Part shown: positions 8,725 to 17,812 of the stretch, piece by piece
How the letters are laid out: the number at the start of each line of letters is the position of its first letter
Numbering within the stretch: position 1 is the first letter of the stretch
Origin: Planctomycetota bacterium
GTDB lineage: Bacteria > Planctomycetota > B15-G4
NCBI GenBank assembly: GCA_021604805.1
Contig: BQJR01000004.1
Coordinates: forward strand, 434,001 to 498,000
Reading direction: 5' to 3'
Length of the DNA: 64,000 bases
Notes under the pieces: generated by a model
The model's input: the letters and a program-made list of their open reading frames with translations, nothing else
Told to the model about the DNA's origin: nothing
The model's database searches: none
Made by a program: the position numbers and the translations under genes

Positions 8725-10077
8725 TCACTCGCCGTAGTGCACCTGCAGCCCGCCGCTCAGCGCGACGGCACCACCGCTCGGCACCGCCATTTGCAAGAAG
8801 GCCTCGTAGCCCGCGATGACACCGGGCGGCAGCGGCACGTCGATCGAGAACTCGCCTTGCGCGTCGGTGGTGCCGATCCACTTGATGAAGTCGGGCTGCA
8901 CGAACAAGCTGCAGCCGAAACCGAAGGGCAGCTGCGCAGGACTGAAGCCGGCGAGCGCGAACACCAGCGCGTTCGGGCTGGCGTTGCTCAGCTCGATCGC
9001 GTGCGTGGGGAAGCCCAAGTCGGGCGCGAAGGGCGCCTGCAAGCGCAAGGCCGACGGGCTCCCAGCCACGCAGGCCTCGCCGTAGGGCGACACGAAGGCG
9101 AAGTCGCCGAGCACGAGTGTGAGGTCAGCTTGCGTGCCGGTGATGCCGGAGCCGCTGCCGTGCGTGATCAACTTGGGCACGACCACAGGCGGCGCCTGCG
9201 CGATCGGGAAGCTGATCACGTGGTTGGGCCCCACCGCCGGCACCTGCGACTGGCAGCTGGGGGCCGGGTTGATGCCGTCACTGGCGATCACGTAGGCGCG
9301 ATTCTTGAGCGGGTTCCACTCCACGTCTTCGGGCTTGATCGCGAGCGGCGTGCAGAAACCGGACAGGTTCATGGACACGACCAAGTTGGGACTGCTCGCG
9401 GCGCGCGACACCTGGTTCGCGCTGGGCGCGACCATGAACACGGCGCCGTCGCCGAGGACCTGCGGGTCGGCGTCGACACCACGGGTGCCGTTGACCTCCG
9501 TGACCTGACTCAGTTGCCCCGCGAAGTCCACGCGCGTGAGCGACGACGTCTCCGTGACCACCACGGAGGGCGGGATGCTGCGACTGTCGATCGCCATCGC
9601 ACGCGACGTGCCGGGCACCGGGAGGACCAGGTCGGGCTGCATGCCCAACGCGAAGGGCGGCGCGTAACGCGACACCTCGTTGAAGGTCTGGTCGAGCAGG
9701 AAGATCTCGCCGCTGCCCGGATGCACGTCGATGTCCCAGAGGTCGAGCGGCGCGCTCGACGCGGGCGTGATCTCCACCACGGTGTAGGTCGGCGGTGCGA
9801 GGCTCGTGAGCGTCACCTGGAAGAGCTGCGCGCCGGTGGTCACGAGCAAGCTGTCGCTGCTGCGATGCCACTCGATGGCGGGGCGCACGAAGGCACTCGG
9901 CGCGCCGGGGAACTGCGTGGGCGCGATGTGCACGAGCGGTTGGTTGCTCTGCGTGTCGGGCACCCACACGCCGTCGGTGGTCACGACCACGGCGGTGTTG
10001 TCAGGCAGCACGGACTGCGCCGCAGCGAGCGGCGCCCCAAGCGCGAAGGCGCAGAACACGAGACCGAGAAGCTTCAT
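8725..10077 (-). CDS. Secreted protein, propeller-like body with a C-terminal beta domain
   Basis: The protein is 450 aa, starting at ATG 10077 behind GGGAG. A clear signal peptide (MKLLGLVFCAFALGAPLAAA) is followed by about 300 residues of short beta strands with repeated patterns such as HRSSDSLLVTTG, GEIFLLDQTFNEV and NRAYVIASDG, as in YncE/NHL-type propellers. From about residue 340 a separate domain begins (FPTHAIELSNASPNALVFAL, then a proline-rich turn, then AFLQMAVPSGGAVALSG). It is loosely like the ends of the proteins at 20508 and 36199. No enzyme motif is seen. It converges with katG. Function unknown; a surface or periplasmic role is inferred. Confidence 0.7.
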   Translation of the reverse strand: MKLLGLVFCAFALGAPLAAAQSVLPDNTAVVVTTDGVWVPDTQSNQPLVHIAPTQFPGAPSAFVRPAIEWHRSSDSLLVTTGAQLFQVTLTSLAPPTYTVVEITPASSAPLDLWDIDVHPGSGEIFLLDQTFNEVSRYAPPFALGMQPDLVLPVPGTSRAMAIDSRSIPPSVVVTETSSLTRVDFAGQLSQVTEVNGTRGVDADPQVLGDGAVFMVAPSANQVSRAASSPNLVVSMNLSGFCTPLAIKPEDVEWNPLKNRAYVIASDGINPAPSCQSQVPAVGPNHVISFPIAQAPPVVVPKLITHGSGSGITGTQADLTLVLGDFAFVSPYGEACVAGSPSALRLQAPFAPDLGFPTHAIELSNASPNALVFALAGFSPAQLPFGFGCSLFVQPDFIKWIGTTDAQGEFSIDVPLPPGVIAGYEAFLQMAVPSGGAVALSGGLQVHYGE

Positions 10078-10148
10078 GGGTCGACTCCCGAGAACAGAGT
10101 CGCCGAGTCTAGCAGTGGAAGCGCGATCCGGGGAGCTGCGCCGCGCGC

Positions 10149-12410
10149 TCAGAAGATGAAACTCGCGCCGGCGATGACGCCGCTGAAGGTGACGTCGGTG
10201 TTGTTGGTGCCGCCGAGGTCGTAGTCGAGGTAGCGGTAGCCGACAGACAGATTCCAGCCGTCGTAGGCGCGGTTCACGGTGGCGACGCTCTGCCAGGTGA
10301 GGTCGGAGTCGCCTTTGCCCACGTCACCGTAGAGGTTCAGGTGCCACGCGCCGTCCTCGGGCACCTCGATGTCAGCCGTGATCGTGTACGACGTGTTGAG
10401 CAAGAGCGGTGAGTCGCCCTGGGGCAAGCCGATCATCGGTCGCGTGTACTCGAAGGTCGTGCGGCCCGCGGTGATGTTCGGGCGCGGCGCCACGAGGCGC
10501 GCGGCCACCGAGGCGTCCATCGGGAACACTTGGTGCTTCTCTGCTTCGGCGATGAAGAGCGCCTTCAACTCCTCCACCTTCTCGGGGTGCTGCTCGGCGA
10601 GGTCTGTCGACTGGGTGAAGTCGGTGTTGAGGTCGTAGAGCTCGAGCACCTGGTTGTGGAGCGGGTCGGTGTTGGCGGCCCCGAAGGCTTCCCACGGCGC
10701 GCGGTTCACCTTGGTGGCGAGCAACCAACCTTCGTGGTAGAGCGCCCACTGGCCCATCATCTCGAAGTACTGCGTGCTGTGTCGCGACGGCGCCTCGGCG
10801 TTGGCCGTGTCGAAGGTGTAAGCCAAGCTCGTGCCTTCGATGGGCGCTTGCGGGATGCCGTCCACGGCCTGCGGCGCCGCGATGCCGGCGGCCTCGAGGA
10901 TCGTGGGCACGATGTCGATCACGTGGCAGAACTGCTCGCGCAGCCCGCCCTTGTCGGTGATACGCGCCGGCCACGACACGGCCATGTTCTGGCGCACGCC
11001 GCCCAAGCGCGAGGCGTTCTGCTTGAACCACGTGAAGGGCGTGTCGAAGGCCCACGACCAACCCGCCGACATGTGGTTGTAGGTGTGCTCGGTGCCCCAC
11101 TCGTCGTACCAGTTCATCTGCTGCTCGACGGGCATCATGTTGACGCCGTTGAAGAAGGCCACCTCGTTGGGCGTGCCGAGCGGGCCACCTTCGGCGCTCG
11201 TGCCGTTGTCGCCGTTGATGTAGATCACCAAGGTGTCGTCGAGCTTGCCGATGTCGTCGATGGCTTGGATGACGCGCCCGATCTCATGGTCGGAGTAGGC
11301 CACGAAGGCGGCGAAGACTTCCGCCTGGCGGATGAACAACTTGCGCTCGGTGTCGTTGAGTTTGTCCCAGGGCGTGAGCAGGTCGTCGGGCCAGGGAGCG
11401 AGCTGCGAGTCGGCGGGGATCACGCCCAAGCGCTTCTGGTTGGCGTAGATCTCGGCGCGCACTTCGTTCCAGCCCTTGTCGAAGAGCTTCATGCTGCGGA
11501 TCTTCTCGACCCACTCGGGCGTGGGGTGGTGCGGAGCGTGCGTGGCGCCCGGCGCGTACTTGATGAAGAAGGGCTTGGCCGGGTTGATCTGGTGGATGCG
11601 GGTCACGTAGTCGATGGCGTCGTCGGCCATGCCCGTGACCAGGTTCCAGCCTTCTTGACCTTCGAAGGGATAGATCTGCGTCGTGTTGCGGAACAGGTTC
11701 GGCTGCCACTGGTTCGCGTCGCCACCGACGAAGCCGTAGAAGTACTCGAAGCCCAACCCGACAGGCCAATTGTCGAAGGGCCCCACCTGGCACGCGGCGA
11801 AGGTCGGGGTGTTGTGATCCTTGCCGAACCACGCGGTGGAGTAGCCGTTGTCGCGCAACATGCGCCCGATGGTGGCCTTGTCGCGACCGATGATGCTGTT
11901 GTAGCCGGGGAAGCCGGTGGACTGTTCGGAGATGACGCCGAAGCCCGCCGAGTGGTGATTGCGACCGGTGATGAGCGCGGCGCGCGTGGGCGAGCAGAGC
12001 GCGGTCGAGTGAATGTTGTTGTAGCGCAGGCCCATCTCGGCCACGCGGTCCATGGCCGGCGTGGGGATCACGCCGCCGAAGGTGCTCGGCACGCCGAAGC
12101 CCGCGTCGTCGGTGATGATCAGCAGCACGTTGGGTGCCTCGGCGGGCGGCACGACACGCGGCGCCCACCAGGCCTCGGAGTCGAGCGCGCCGTGCGCGAT
12201 GCTGCCCGCGAACTCGGGGTTCGGCGGTGGCAGGTGCGCGCCGTCGACAGCGGCTGTGGAGCTGGCCGCGCCGAGCTTCCCGTTCACTTCTTTGTAGGCG
12301 ACGTCAGGAGACCCGAGCTGCTGGCAGGCCGACGGGCCGAGCAGCAGTGCGGCGGCGAATGCCAGACCGAGGCGAGATGCGACCGGACGCGAAAGGCGGG
12401 CTGCAGACAT
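10149..12410 (-). CDS. Large arylsulfatase, putative lipoprotein
   Basis: The 753-aa protein starts at ATG 12410, 6 bases after AGGAG (12417-12421 on this strand); the same frame is open 62 codons further upstream, but without a ribosome site. The N-terminus is hydrophobic and ends GPSAC, a lipobox-like site at Cys29. VLLIITDDAGFG (95-106) and CSPTR with Cys139 are the S1 sulfatase signatures; WFGKDHNTP and INGDNGTSAEGG follow. Its length and extra C-terminal part resemble the long arylsulfatase branch (about 550-780 aa) rather than the 450-aa sulfatase at 4096. The last 100 residues are beta strands ending in GASFIF, with an aromatic last residue. Substrate unknown; activity needs formylglycine maturation. 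Confidence 0.88.
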   Translation of the reverse strand: MSAARLSRPVASRLGLAFAAALLLGPSACQQLGSPDVAYKEVNGKLGAASSTAAVDGAHLPPPNPEFAGSIAHGALDSEAWWAPRVVPPAEAPNVLLIITDDAGFGVPSTFGGVIPTPAMDRVAEMGLRYNNIHSTALCSPTRAALITGRNHHSAGFGVISEQSTGFPGYNSIIGRDKATIGRMLRDNGYSTAWFGKDHNTPTFAACQVGPFDNWPVGLGFEYFYGFVGGDANQWQPNLFRNTTQIYPFEGQEGWNLVTGMADDAIDYVTRIHQINPAKPFFIKYAPGATHAPHHPTPEWVEKIRSMKLFDKGWNEVRAEIYANQKRLGVIPADSQLAPWPDDLLTPWDKLNDTERKLFIRQAEVFAAFVAYSDHEIGRVIQAIDDIGKLDDTLVIYINGDNGTSAEGGPLGTPNEVAFFNGVNMMPVEQQMNWYDEWGTEHTYNHMSAGWSWAFDTPFTWFKQNASRLGGVRQNMAVSWPARITDKGGLREQFCHVIDIVPTILEAAGIAAPQAVDGIPQAPIEGTSLAYTFDTANAEAPSRHSTQYFEMMGQWALYHEGWLLATKVNRAPWEAFGAANTDPLHNQVLELYDLNTDFTQSTDLAEQHPEKVEELKALFIAEAEKHQVFPMDASVAARLVAPRPNITAGRTTFEYTRPMIGLPQGDSPLLLNTSYTITADIEVPEDGAWHLNLYGDVGKGDSDLTWQSVATVNRAYDGWNLSVGYRYLDYDLGGTNNTDVTFSGVIAGASFIF

Positions 12411-12470
12411 AGCGTGCTCCTGAGTTCCCCTGTCCGCGCGAACGGGCGCTGGCGAAGGCTTCCTGAAGAG

Positions 12471-12492
12471 CTTCGGCCCCCCGGGGCCGAAG
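12471..12492 (-). terminator. Perfect 10-bp hairpin downstream of the TVP38-like gene
   Basis: CTTCGGCCCC (12471-12480) and GGGGCCGAAG (12483-12492) form a perfect stem with a 2-nt gap. It lies 108 bases past the stop of the minus-strand gene at 12600 and ahead of the sulfatase. No T-run follows, so a terminator role is only plausible. Confidence 0.4.
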
Positions 12493-12599
12493 AAGCGGCG
12501 AGAATGAGCGCCGCGGACCCTCAATGTCACGGAGTGCGCTCGTCCGCCTGCCTTGACGACGAATGCAGGTCGGGCACCGAATCGCCGTCGACACAAGAC

Positions 12600-13325
12600 T
12601 CACCGCGCGTTCACGATCAGCTCTTCGTTGAGCGCGCGTCGTGCCCAGCGACCGATGAGCATCAGAGTCACGACGGTCACGAGGACTCCGGCGAACATCC
12701 AAGAGCGATCGAGCGACTGCGAGAAGTCGAGTTCGGAGAGCCCCGCACCGAGGATCGCCACGGCGAGCACGCGCGGCGCCAACCCGAGGCTGCTGCCCAC
12801 GAGGAAGTCGCGCCACCGCATGCGCGCAGCGGCGAGCAGCAGGTTGGTGCCGGCGAAAGGCATCACCGGCGAGAGGCGGATGAGCAACGTGAGTGAGACC
12901 GTGCGTCGAGCGCCCCGCTGGACGAGCGCGCGATGCACCGCCGCGGCGCGCGGCCGCTGCGCCCACATCGAGAGCAGTCGGTCGCCCAACAAACGCCGCG
13001 ACACGCCGAAGCCCAGCGCGGCGCCGAGCATGACCGTGAACAGCGCCACCGCCGAACCGAGAGTCGCGCCGAACAACAGCCCGGCCACGAGCGAAACGGC
13101 GTGCGTGGGCACCAAGGAGAGCCCCGCACACACCGCCCCGAGCACGACGAAACCCGGCAAGAAGGACACGCCCGCCGAACGCATCGGCTCGAACCAGAGC
13201 GCGTGCGTGGACGCCAGGATCGGGATCGCGAGCGCCGGCATGCCCACCGTGAACAGGGCGAGCGGGCCGAGCGCGCCCGCCTCGCGGATCGTGTCAGAAA
13301 CTCGTTTCAGCATGGAGTGCTTCAT
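12600..13325 (-). CDS. TVP38/TMEM64 (VTT/DedA-like) membrane protein
   Basis: This 241-aa protein has about five or six hydrophobic segments, starting with GPLALFTVGMPALAIPILAS. The signature of the VTT family is visible: LIRLSPVMPFAGTNLLLAA at about 150-168, with the conserved Arg, two Pro and the small-residue turn of the re-entrant loop. In the family these proteins act as lipid scramblases or flippases, or maintain envelope homeostasis; no substrate can be read here. A second in-frame ATG at codon 5 is an alternative start. It lies upstream of the sulfatase on the same strand, separated by 190 bp and a hairpin, so a shared operon is not certain. Confidence 0.8.
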   Translation of the reverse strand: MKHSMLKRVSDTIREAGALGPLALFTVGMPALAIPILASTHALWFEPMRSAGVSFLPGFVVLGAVCAGLSLVPTHAVSLVAGLLFGATLGSAVALFTVMLGAALGFGVSRRLLGDRLLSMWAQRPRAAAVHRALVQRGARRTVSLTLLIRLSPVMPFAGTNLLLAAARMRWRDFLVGSSLGLAPRVLAVAILGAGLSELDFSQSLDRSWMFAGVLVTVVTLMLIGRWARRALNEELIVNAR

Positions 13326-13417
13326 CGGGGCCGGGCACGATAGCGCAGTCGTGAGCGCTGCCCGCCACTCGGCCAGGTGGATGCGGGCGCGCGTCCTCGA
13401 AACCGGGAGTCCCCAAC

Positions 13418-14905
13418 ATGCTGAGCGAGGTTGAACTCGGCCAGAAGATCGAGAAGGCGGAGTTCGACGAGCTCGTGCCCCAGCTGCGCATCGAGCTCGT
13501 GAACGCGCAGTACGACCTGCGCTCGGCCGACTTCCCGGTGATCGTGCTCCTCTGCGGGGATGACCAGCTCGCCGTGCGCCAGTGCCTGCGTGGCATGCAC
13601 GAGTGGATGGACGGCCGCTTCCTCGAGTCGGTCGTGAGCGCAGGCCCCACCGACGAAGAGCGCGCCCACCCTTGGTTCTGGCGCTACTGGCGACGACTCC
13701 CGCGCAAGGGGCGCATCGGCGTGTTCATGAACGCCTGGGGCGCCGACCCGCTGCGTCACGCGCTCTTCGAGAACTCCGACGAAGAACGACTCACCCAAGA
13801 CATCGCACACGCACGTCGCTTCGAACAAACCCTCGCCGACGAAGGCGCGCTGATCATCAAGCTCTGGTTCCACCTCCCGAAGGGCGAGTTCAAGAAGCGC
13901 CTCAAGCGCCTCAAGAAGAAGGACCAAGACTGGCGCCTCAACGACACGGACCGCGCGCTGGCCGAGCGTTTCGATGAGGTCGTCCCGCTCGCAGAACGCA
14001 TGTTGACGGAGACGAGCACCGGCGCAGCGCCGTGGCACGTGATCGAGAGCAGCGACCGACGCCACTTCGGCATCACGGCCGCACGCACGATCCTCGAAGC
14101 GCTCGGCGCGCGCTTGTCGGCGCCACCCGCGCCGACGTCAGCGAGCAGCACGCCGATCGTCACCAGCGACACGCCCACTCAGAAGACCGTGCTCGACACG
14201 ATCGACCTCACGAAGTCCTTCGAGAAAGACGAGTACGAGCAGCGCCTCAACGCCGCCCAAGCAGAGCTGCGCAAAGTGAGCGAGAAAGCGGCCGACAAAG
14301 GCATCGCGAGCGTGTTCGCCTTCGAGGGCTGTGACGCAGCTGGCAAGGGCGGCTCGATCCGGCGCCTCACCGCCGCGATCGGGATCCGCGACTTTCGCGT
14401 GATCCCGATCGCGGCGCCCTCCGAAGAAGCGCTCGCGCATCATTACCTCTGGCGCTTCTGGTCCAAGTTACCGGCAGCCGGCAAGACCGCGGTCTTCGAT
14501 CGCAGTTGGTATGGCCGCGTGCTCGTGGAGCGCGTGGAAGGTCTCGCAAGCGAAGAGCAATGGCGCCGCGCCTACGTGGAGATCCGTGACTTCGAGGAGC
14601 AGCTCGTCGAGAGCGGGGCGGTCGTGCAGAAGTTCTGGCTGCACATCGATCAGGACGAACAACTGCGTCGCTTCAAAGCTCGCGAGGACACTCCCTACAA
14701 GGGCTACAAGATCACGGACGACGACTACCGCAACCGTGAGAAGTGGGAGCTCTACGTGGCGGCGATCCACGAGATGGTCACGCGCACGAACACGCCCGAC
14801 GCACCCTGGCACCTCGTGCCGGCGAACGACAAACGCTACGCCCGCGTGAAGGTCATCGAGCTCACCGCCCAAGCGCTGAAGGAGCGGCTCAAGAGCAAGC
14901 ACTGA
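13418..14905 (+). CDS. pap: Polyphosphate:AMP phosphotransferase (two-domain PPK2)
   Basis: The 495-aa protein starts at ATG 13418 behind GGGAG. It is a tandem of two PPK2 domains, the architecture of class II PPK2 (Pap), which uses polyphosphate to convert AMP to ADP. The C-terminal domain (about 270-495) has an intact Walker A, EGCDAAGKGG at 303-312, a Walker B-like FDRSWYGRVLVERVEG, and the lid region KFWLHIDQDEQLRRF. The N-terminal domain (1-250) keeps the fold (HPWFWRYWRRLP, KLWFHLPKGEFKKRL), but its Walker A is degenerate (LCGDDQLAVR), so it is probably structural. It acts in the cytoplasm in energy or nucleotide balance. It is convergent with the next gene, with stops 33 bp apart. Confidence 0.9.
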   Translation: MLSEVELGQKIEKAEFDELVPQLRIELVNAQYDLRSADFPVIVLLCGDDQLAVRQCLRGMHEWMDGRFLESVVSAGPTDEERAHPWFWRYWRRLPRKGRIGVFMNAWGADPLRHALFENSDEERLTQDIAHARRFEQTLADEGALIIKLWFHLPKGEFKKRLKRLKKKDQDWRLNDTDRALAERFDEVVPLAERMLTETSTGAAPWHVIESSDRRHFGITAARTILEALGARLSAPPAPTSASSTPIVTSDTPTQKTVLDTIDLTKSFEKDEYEQRLNAAQAELRKVSEKAADKGIASVFAFEGCDAAGKGGSIRRLTAAIGIRDFRVIPIAAPSEEALAHHYLWRFWSKLPAAGKTAVFDRSWYGRVLVERVEGLASEEQWRRAYVEIRDFEEQLVESGAVVQKFWLHIDQDEQLRRFKAREDTPYKGYKITDDDYRNREKWELYVAAIHEMVTRTNTPDAPWHLVPANDKRYARVKVIELTAQALKERLKSKH

Positions 14906-14937
14906 GGCCTGGACACGCTGCCGCGCGGCTTCGGCGC

Positions 14938-15420
14938 CTAGCCTTCGTCTTCGCCGCCGAAGCGTTCGTGCCCGCGCTCTTCCAGCTCGCCCATCTGGCT
15001 GCGCAGGATCGTGCTCGCTTGCTCCAGTTGACCTTCCATCAGCGCGACCTCCACGTCACAGGAGGCGCGCAAGAGTTCGATCAGCATCGCGCGGAAGCCG
15101 GACACGAACGCGGCCTGCTCTTCCGCGGACATCTTGGCGGCGCGCGGCGGTGCTTCGGCCTTGGCGGCGACGACCTGGACCTGGAACTCGGAGAGCGCCG
15201 CGAGCGCGGCAGCGCTGTCGCCCGCCTTCACGGCTTTGCGCGTCGCGCGCTTGGCGTCGGCCATACCTCCCATGGCGTCGCTCAACGCCGAGGCATCAGG
15301 GAGGCCCGACACGCTGGCTTCCTGCGGCGAGGGAGCGGCCGCGCGCACAGCGGTGAGGGCGTAGCCGCCAGAGAGGGTCACGGCGACAGCGAAGGCGAGA
15401 CTGCGAGCGTGGATGTGCAT
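14938..15420 (-). CDS. Cytochrome b562-family periplasmic protein
   Basis: This 160-aa protein has a signal peptide (to about residue 28). The mature part is all helix, with the size and spacing of cytochrome b562, a four-helix bundle that carries heme b through one Met and one His. The first helix holds ALSDAMGGMADAKRA, offering Met as the first ligand. The last two helices read FVSGFRAMLIELLRAS and STILRSQMGELEERGHERF. They align by eye with the family's GFDILVGQ and AYHQKYR segments, placing a His at the expected ligand position four residues before the end of the helix. Family membership is inferred from this pattern. Heme binding is not shown, and related apo-proteins such as CpxP-like bundles are alternatives. 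Confidence 0.6.
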   Translation of the reverse strand: MHIHARSLAFAVAVTLSGGYALTAVRAAAPSPQEASVSGLPDASALSDAMGGMADAKRATRKAVKAGDSAAALAALSEFQVQVVAAKAEAPPRAAKMSAEEQAAFVSGFRAMLIELLRASCDVEVALMEGQLEQASTILRSQMGELEERGHERFGGEDEG

Positions 15421-15758
15421 GGGGTCTCATTCTGAGAGTGAGGGGCAGGCGACGACTCGGGGACGTCGCCAGACGGTACAGGGAACCCATCGGTTGGTTC
15501 ACCGACTTCGGGTCGGCGGGTACGCAGCCTGGCTCCGACGCGTGAGTGCCCCCTGCGACGTGGTCCCCCGCCGCGCACGCTTTCGCGCGTCAGCACCGCC
15601 CGAAGTCCGCCCGCAGCGCGCCGTCTTCCCGACCGTGCTTCGACGGCCACCCGCCGCCGCGCACGCGAGGAACGCGCGGAACAGAACGCGCGGATTGTTA
15701 CCGTCCGCGGCATGCGAGGCGGCGTGACTCCTCGCCCCAGGCGAACCGGGAGGCGAAC
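15421..15758. other. 338-bp divergent intergenic region
   Basis: It lies between the b562-like gene (leftward) and the transporter (rightward). The only structure seen is a 7-bp hairpin, GGCGACG 15448-15454 with CGTCGCC 15464-15470. Open frames through it have no ribosome site or recognisable product. Both promoters must be here but were not identified. Confidence 0.4.
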
Positions 15759-17801
15759 GTGCGACAGCTGATCAAGTCTTGCGAGAGCGGTTACGTGTTC
15801 CTCGACCTCGAGGCCAAGAGCCTCGAGCAGGCGTGCGAGGGCATGATCGCAGGTCTCGTCGCCAAGGGCGCGCTCACGGTGGACTCGGTGCCCGCCCTGC
15901 TCGAGAAACTCCGCGAGCGCGAAGCCTCGGTGTCCACCGCCATCGGCTCGTCGCTGGCCGTGCCGCATGCCTACGACGCGAGCATCTCCGAGCCCACGAT
16001 CGCCATCGCCCGACTCAAGCGCGGCATCAACGCCGGCGCCCCCGACGGCACACCGACACGCTTCGTGTTCCTGCTTTTGGGCCCGAGCGGCGCCACCGAG
16101 CAACACCTCGACGCGCTGGCCAACGTGGCCCGGCTCATGTCGGACAACGAGTTCCGCTACCTGGCGCTCGAAGCGCGCAACGCCGAGCAACTCCAGACCG
16201 CGATCGAGTCGTGCTTCGGCGGCGAGGCGGCCACGCACCGACACGAGTCGGTGGGCGAGGGCCTGCGCTACACCGGCAAGCTCTTCGGCGGCGTCGTCGC
16301 CGACATCAAGCGCCGAGCAGCGCACTACATCGCCGACTTCAAAGACGGTCTCAACGGGCAAGCGCTCGGCTCGACACTGTTCCTGTTCTTCGCCTGCCTC
16401 GCCCCCGCGATCATCTTCGGCGGGCTGATGCACGGGCTCACGGGCGGCGACATCGGCGCGGTCGAGATGATCGTGGCCAGCGCCTTCTGTGGGCTCGTGT
16501 ACGCCATGCTCGCCGGGCAGCCGCTGATCATCCTGGGCGGCACCGGGCCGATGCTGATCTTCACCGGCATCCTCTACGACTACTGCGTCAAGAACGACAT
16601 CGTGTTCCTGCACGCCTACGCCTGGGTGGGCTTGTGGACGGCCTTGATCCTGATCATCTTGGCGGCCACCGAAGCCAGCTGCCTGATGCGCTACTTCACG
16701 CGCTTCACCGACGAGATCTTCGCGGCGCTGATCTCGATCATCTTCATCTATCAGGCCGTGGACAAACTGCTGCTGATCTTCGAGCGCGCCGCCGCGGGCG
16801 ACTCGATCAGCTACGACGTGGCGCTGCTCTCGCTGTTGCTCGCGCTGGGCACCTACTTCGTCGCGGCGAGCCTCAGCAACTTCCGCAAGAGTCACCTGCT
16901 CGTGCCCGTGGCGCGCGAGTTCCTCGCCGACTTCGGCCCGACGCTCGCGATCGTCGCCATGAGCGTGATCGCCTTCTTGTCGCGCGACACGATCTCGCTC
17001 GACCCGCTGCCGGCGCCCGATCACTTCCAGACCTCTGTGGGTCGCCCCTGGTTCGTGTCCTTCCTCGACGCAGACCTGAACCTGATCCTGCTCGCGATCA
17101 TCCCGGCCTTGCTCGCAGCCGTGCTCGTCTTCCTCGACCAGAACATCACGGCGCGCCTGGTGAACAGCCCCGACAACAACCTGCACAAGGGCGAGTCCTA
17201 TCACCTCGACCTGGCCGTGGTGGGCGTGCTCGTAGGCGTCTGCTCACTCTTCGGGCTGCCCTGGCTCGTGGCCGCCACCGTGCGCTCGCTGAATCACCTG
17301 CGCAGCCTGGCCAAGACGGAAGACCGCATCGATTCACGCGGCACCGCACACACGCGCATCTTGCACGTGCGCGAGAACCGCGTGACGGGCATCGCGATCC
17401 ACTTGCTGCTCGGCGGCACACTGCTGTTCCTGCCGCTGCTCGAGAAGATCCCGCTGGCCGTTCTCTTCGGCCTGTTCCTTTACATGGGCGTGGTGTCCAT
17501 GCGCGGCAACCAGTTCTTCGAGCGCCTCAGCCTGTGGTTCACCGACCCGGCGCTCTATCCGCGCACGCACTTCATGCGCCATGTCCCGCGCAAGACCATC
17601 CACGGTTTCACGCTGGTGCAAGCGGCCTGCCTAGGGCTGCTCTGGTTCGTGAAGGCGAGCGCCTTCGGGATCCTGTTCCCGCTGTTCATCGCGGTGCTCG
17701 TGCCGATCCGCTTCGGGCTGGAGCGGGTGTTCGCGTCCGAACACATCGCGCTGCTCGACGCCGAAGAAGGTCCCGAGGAAGAGAGCGAGACCTGGTCGTA
17801 G
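15759..17801 (+). CDS. SLC4-family bicarbonate/anion transporter with N-terminal PTS EIIA-like domain
   Basis: I place the start at GTG 15759, 5 bases after GGGAGG; the frame is open 71 codons further upstream, but that part is Arg/Pro-rich and looks non-coding. The result is 680 aa. Residues 1-150 are an EIIA-type domain: SLAVPHAYD holds the phosphorylatable-type His70, followed by FVFLLLGPSGATEQHLDALA and NVARLM. Residues about 175-660 are a HCO3 transporter core with 11-12 membrane segments. The SLC4 hallmarks are FGGVVADIKRR leading into GLNGQALGSTLFLFFACLAP, then GGTGPMLIF and TDEIFAALISIIFIYQA. Animal band-3 proteins have a cytoplasmic domain with the same EIIA-like fold, so this is the bacterial version of that architecture. 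It probably moves bicarbonate, perhaps with sodium; regulation by the His is inferred. Confidence 0.88.
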   Translation: MRQLIKSCESGYVFLDLEAKSLEQACEGMIAGLVAKGALTVDSVPALLEKLREREASVSTAIGSSLAVPHAYDASISEPTIAIARLKRGINAGAPDGTPTRFVFLLLGPSGATEQHLDALANVARLMSDNEFRYLALEARNAEQLQTAIESCFGGEAATHRHESVGEGLRYTGKLFGGVVADIKRRAAHYIADFKDGLNGQALGSTLFLFFACLAPAIIFGGLMHGLTGGDIGAVEMIVASAFCGLVYAMLAGQPLIILGGTGPMLIFTGILYDYCVKNDIVFLHAYAWVGLWTALILIILAATEASCLMRYFTRFTDEIFAALISIIFIYQAVDKLLLIFERAAAGDSISYDVALLSLLLALGTYFVAASLSNFRKSHLLVPVAREFLADFGPTLAIVAMSVIAFLSRDTISLDPLPAPDHFQTSVGRPWFVSFLDADLNLILLAIIPALLAAVLVFLDQNITARLVNSPDNNLHKGESYHLDLAVVGVLVGVCSLFGLPWLVAATVRSLNHLRSLAKTEDRIDSRGTAHTRILHVRENRVTGIAIHLLLGGTLLFLPLLEKIPLAVLFGLFLYMGVVSMRGNQFFERLSLWFTDPALYPRTHFMRHVPRKTIHGFTLVQAACLGLLWFVKASAFGILFPLFIAVLVPIRFGLERVFASEHIALLDAEEGPEEESETWS

Positions 17802-17812
17802 GTGCGGGGCTC

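Noticed and set aside
15378..17204. 608-codon minus-strand frame opposite the transporter
   Set aside because: Composition of Arg/Glu/His/Asp with no family motif; the plus strand has EIIA and SLC4 motifs.
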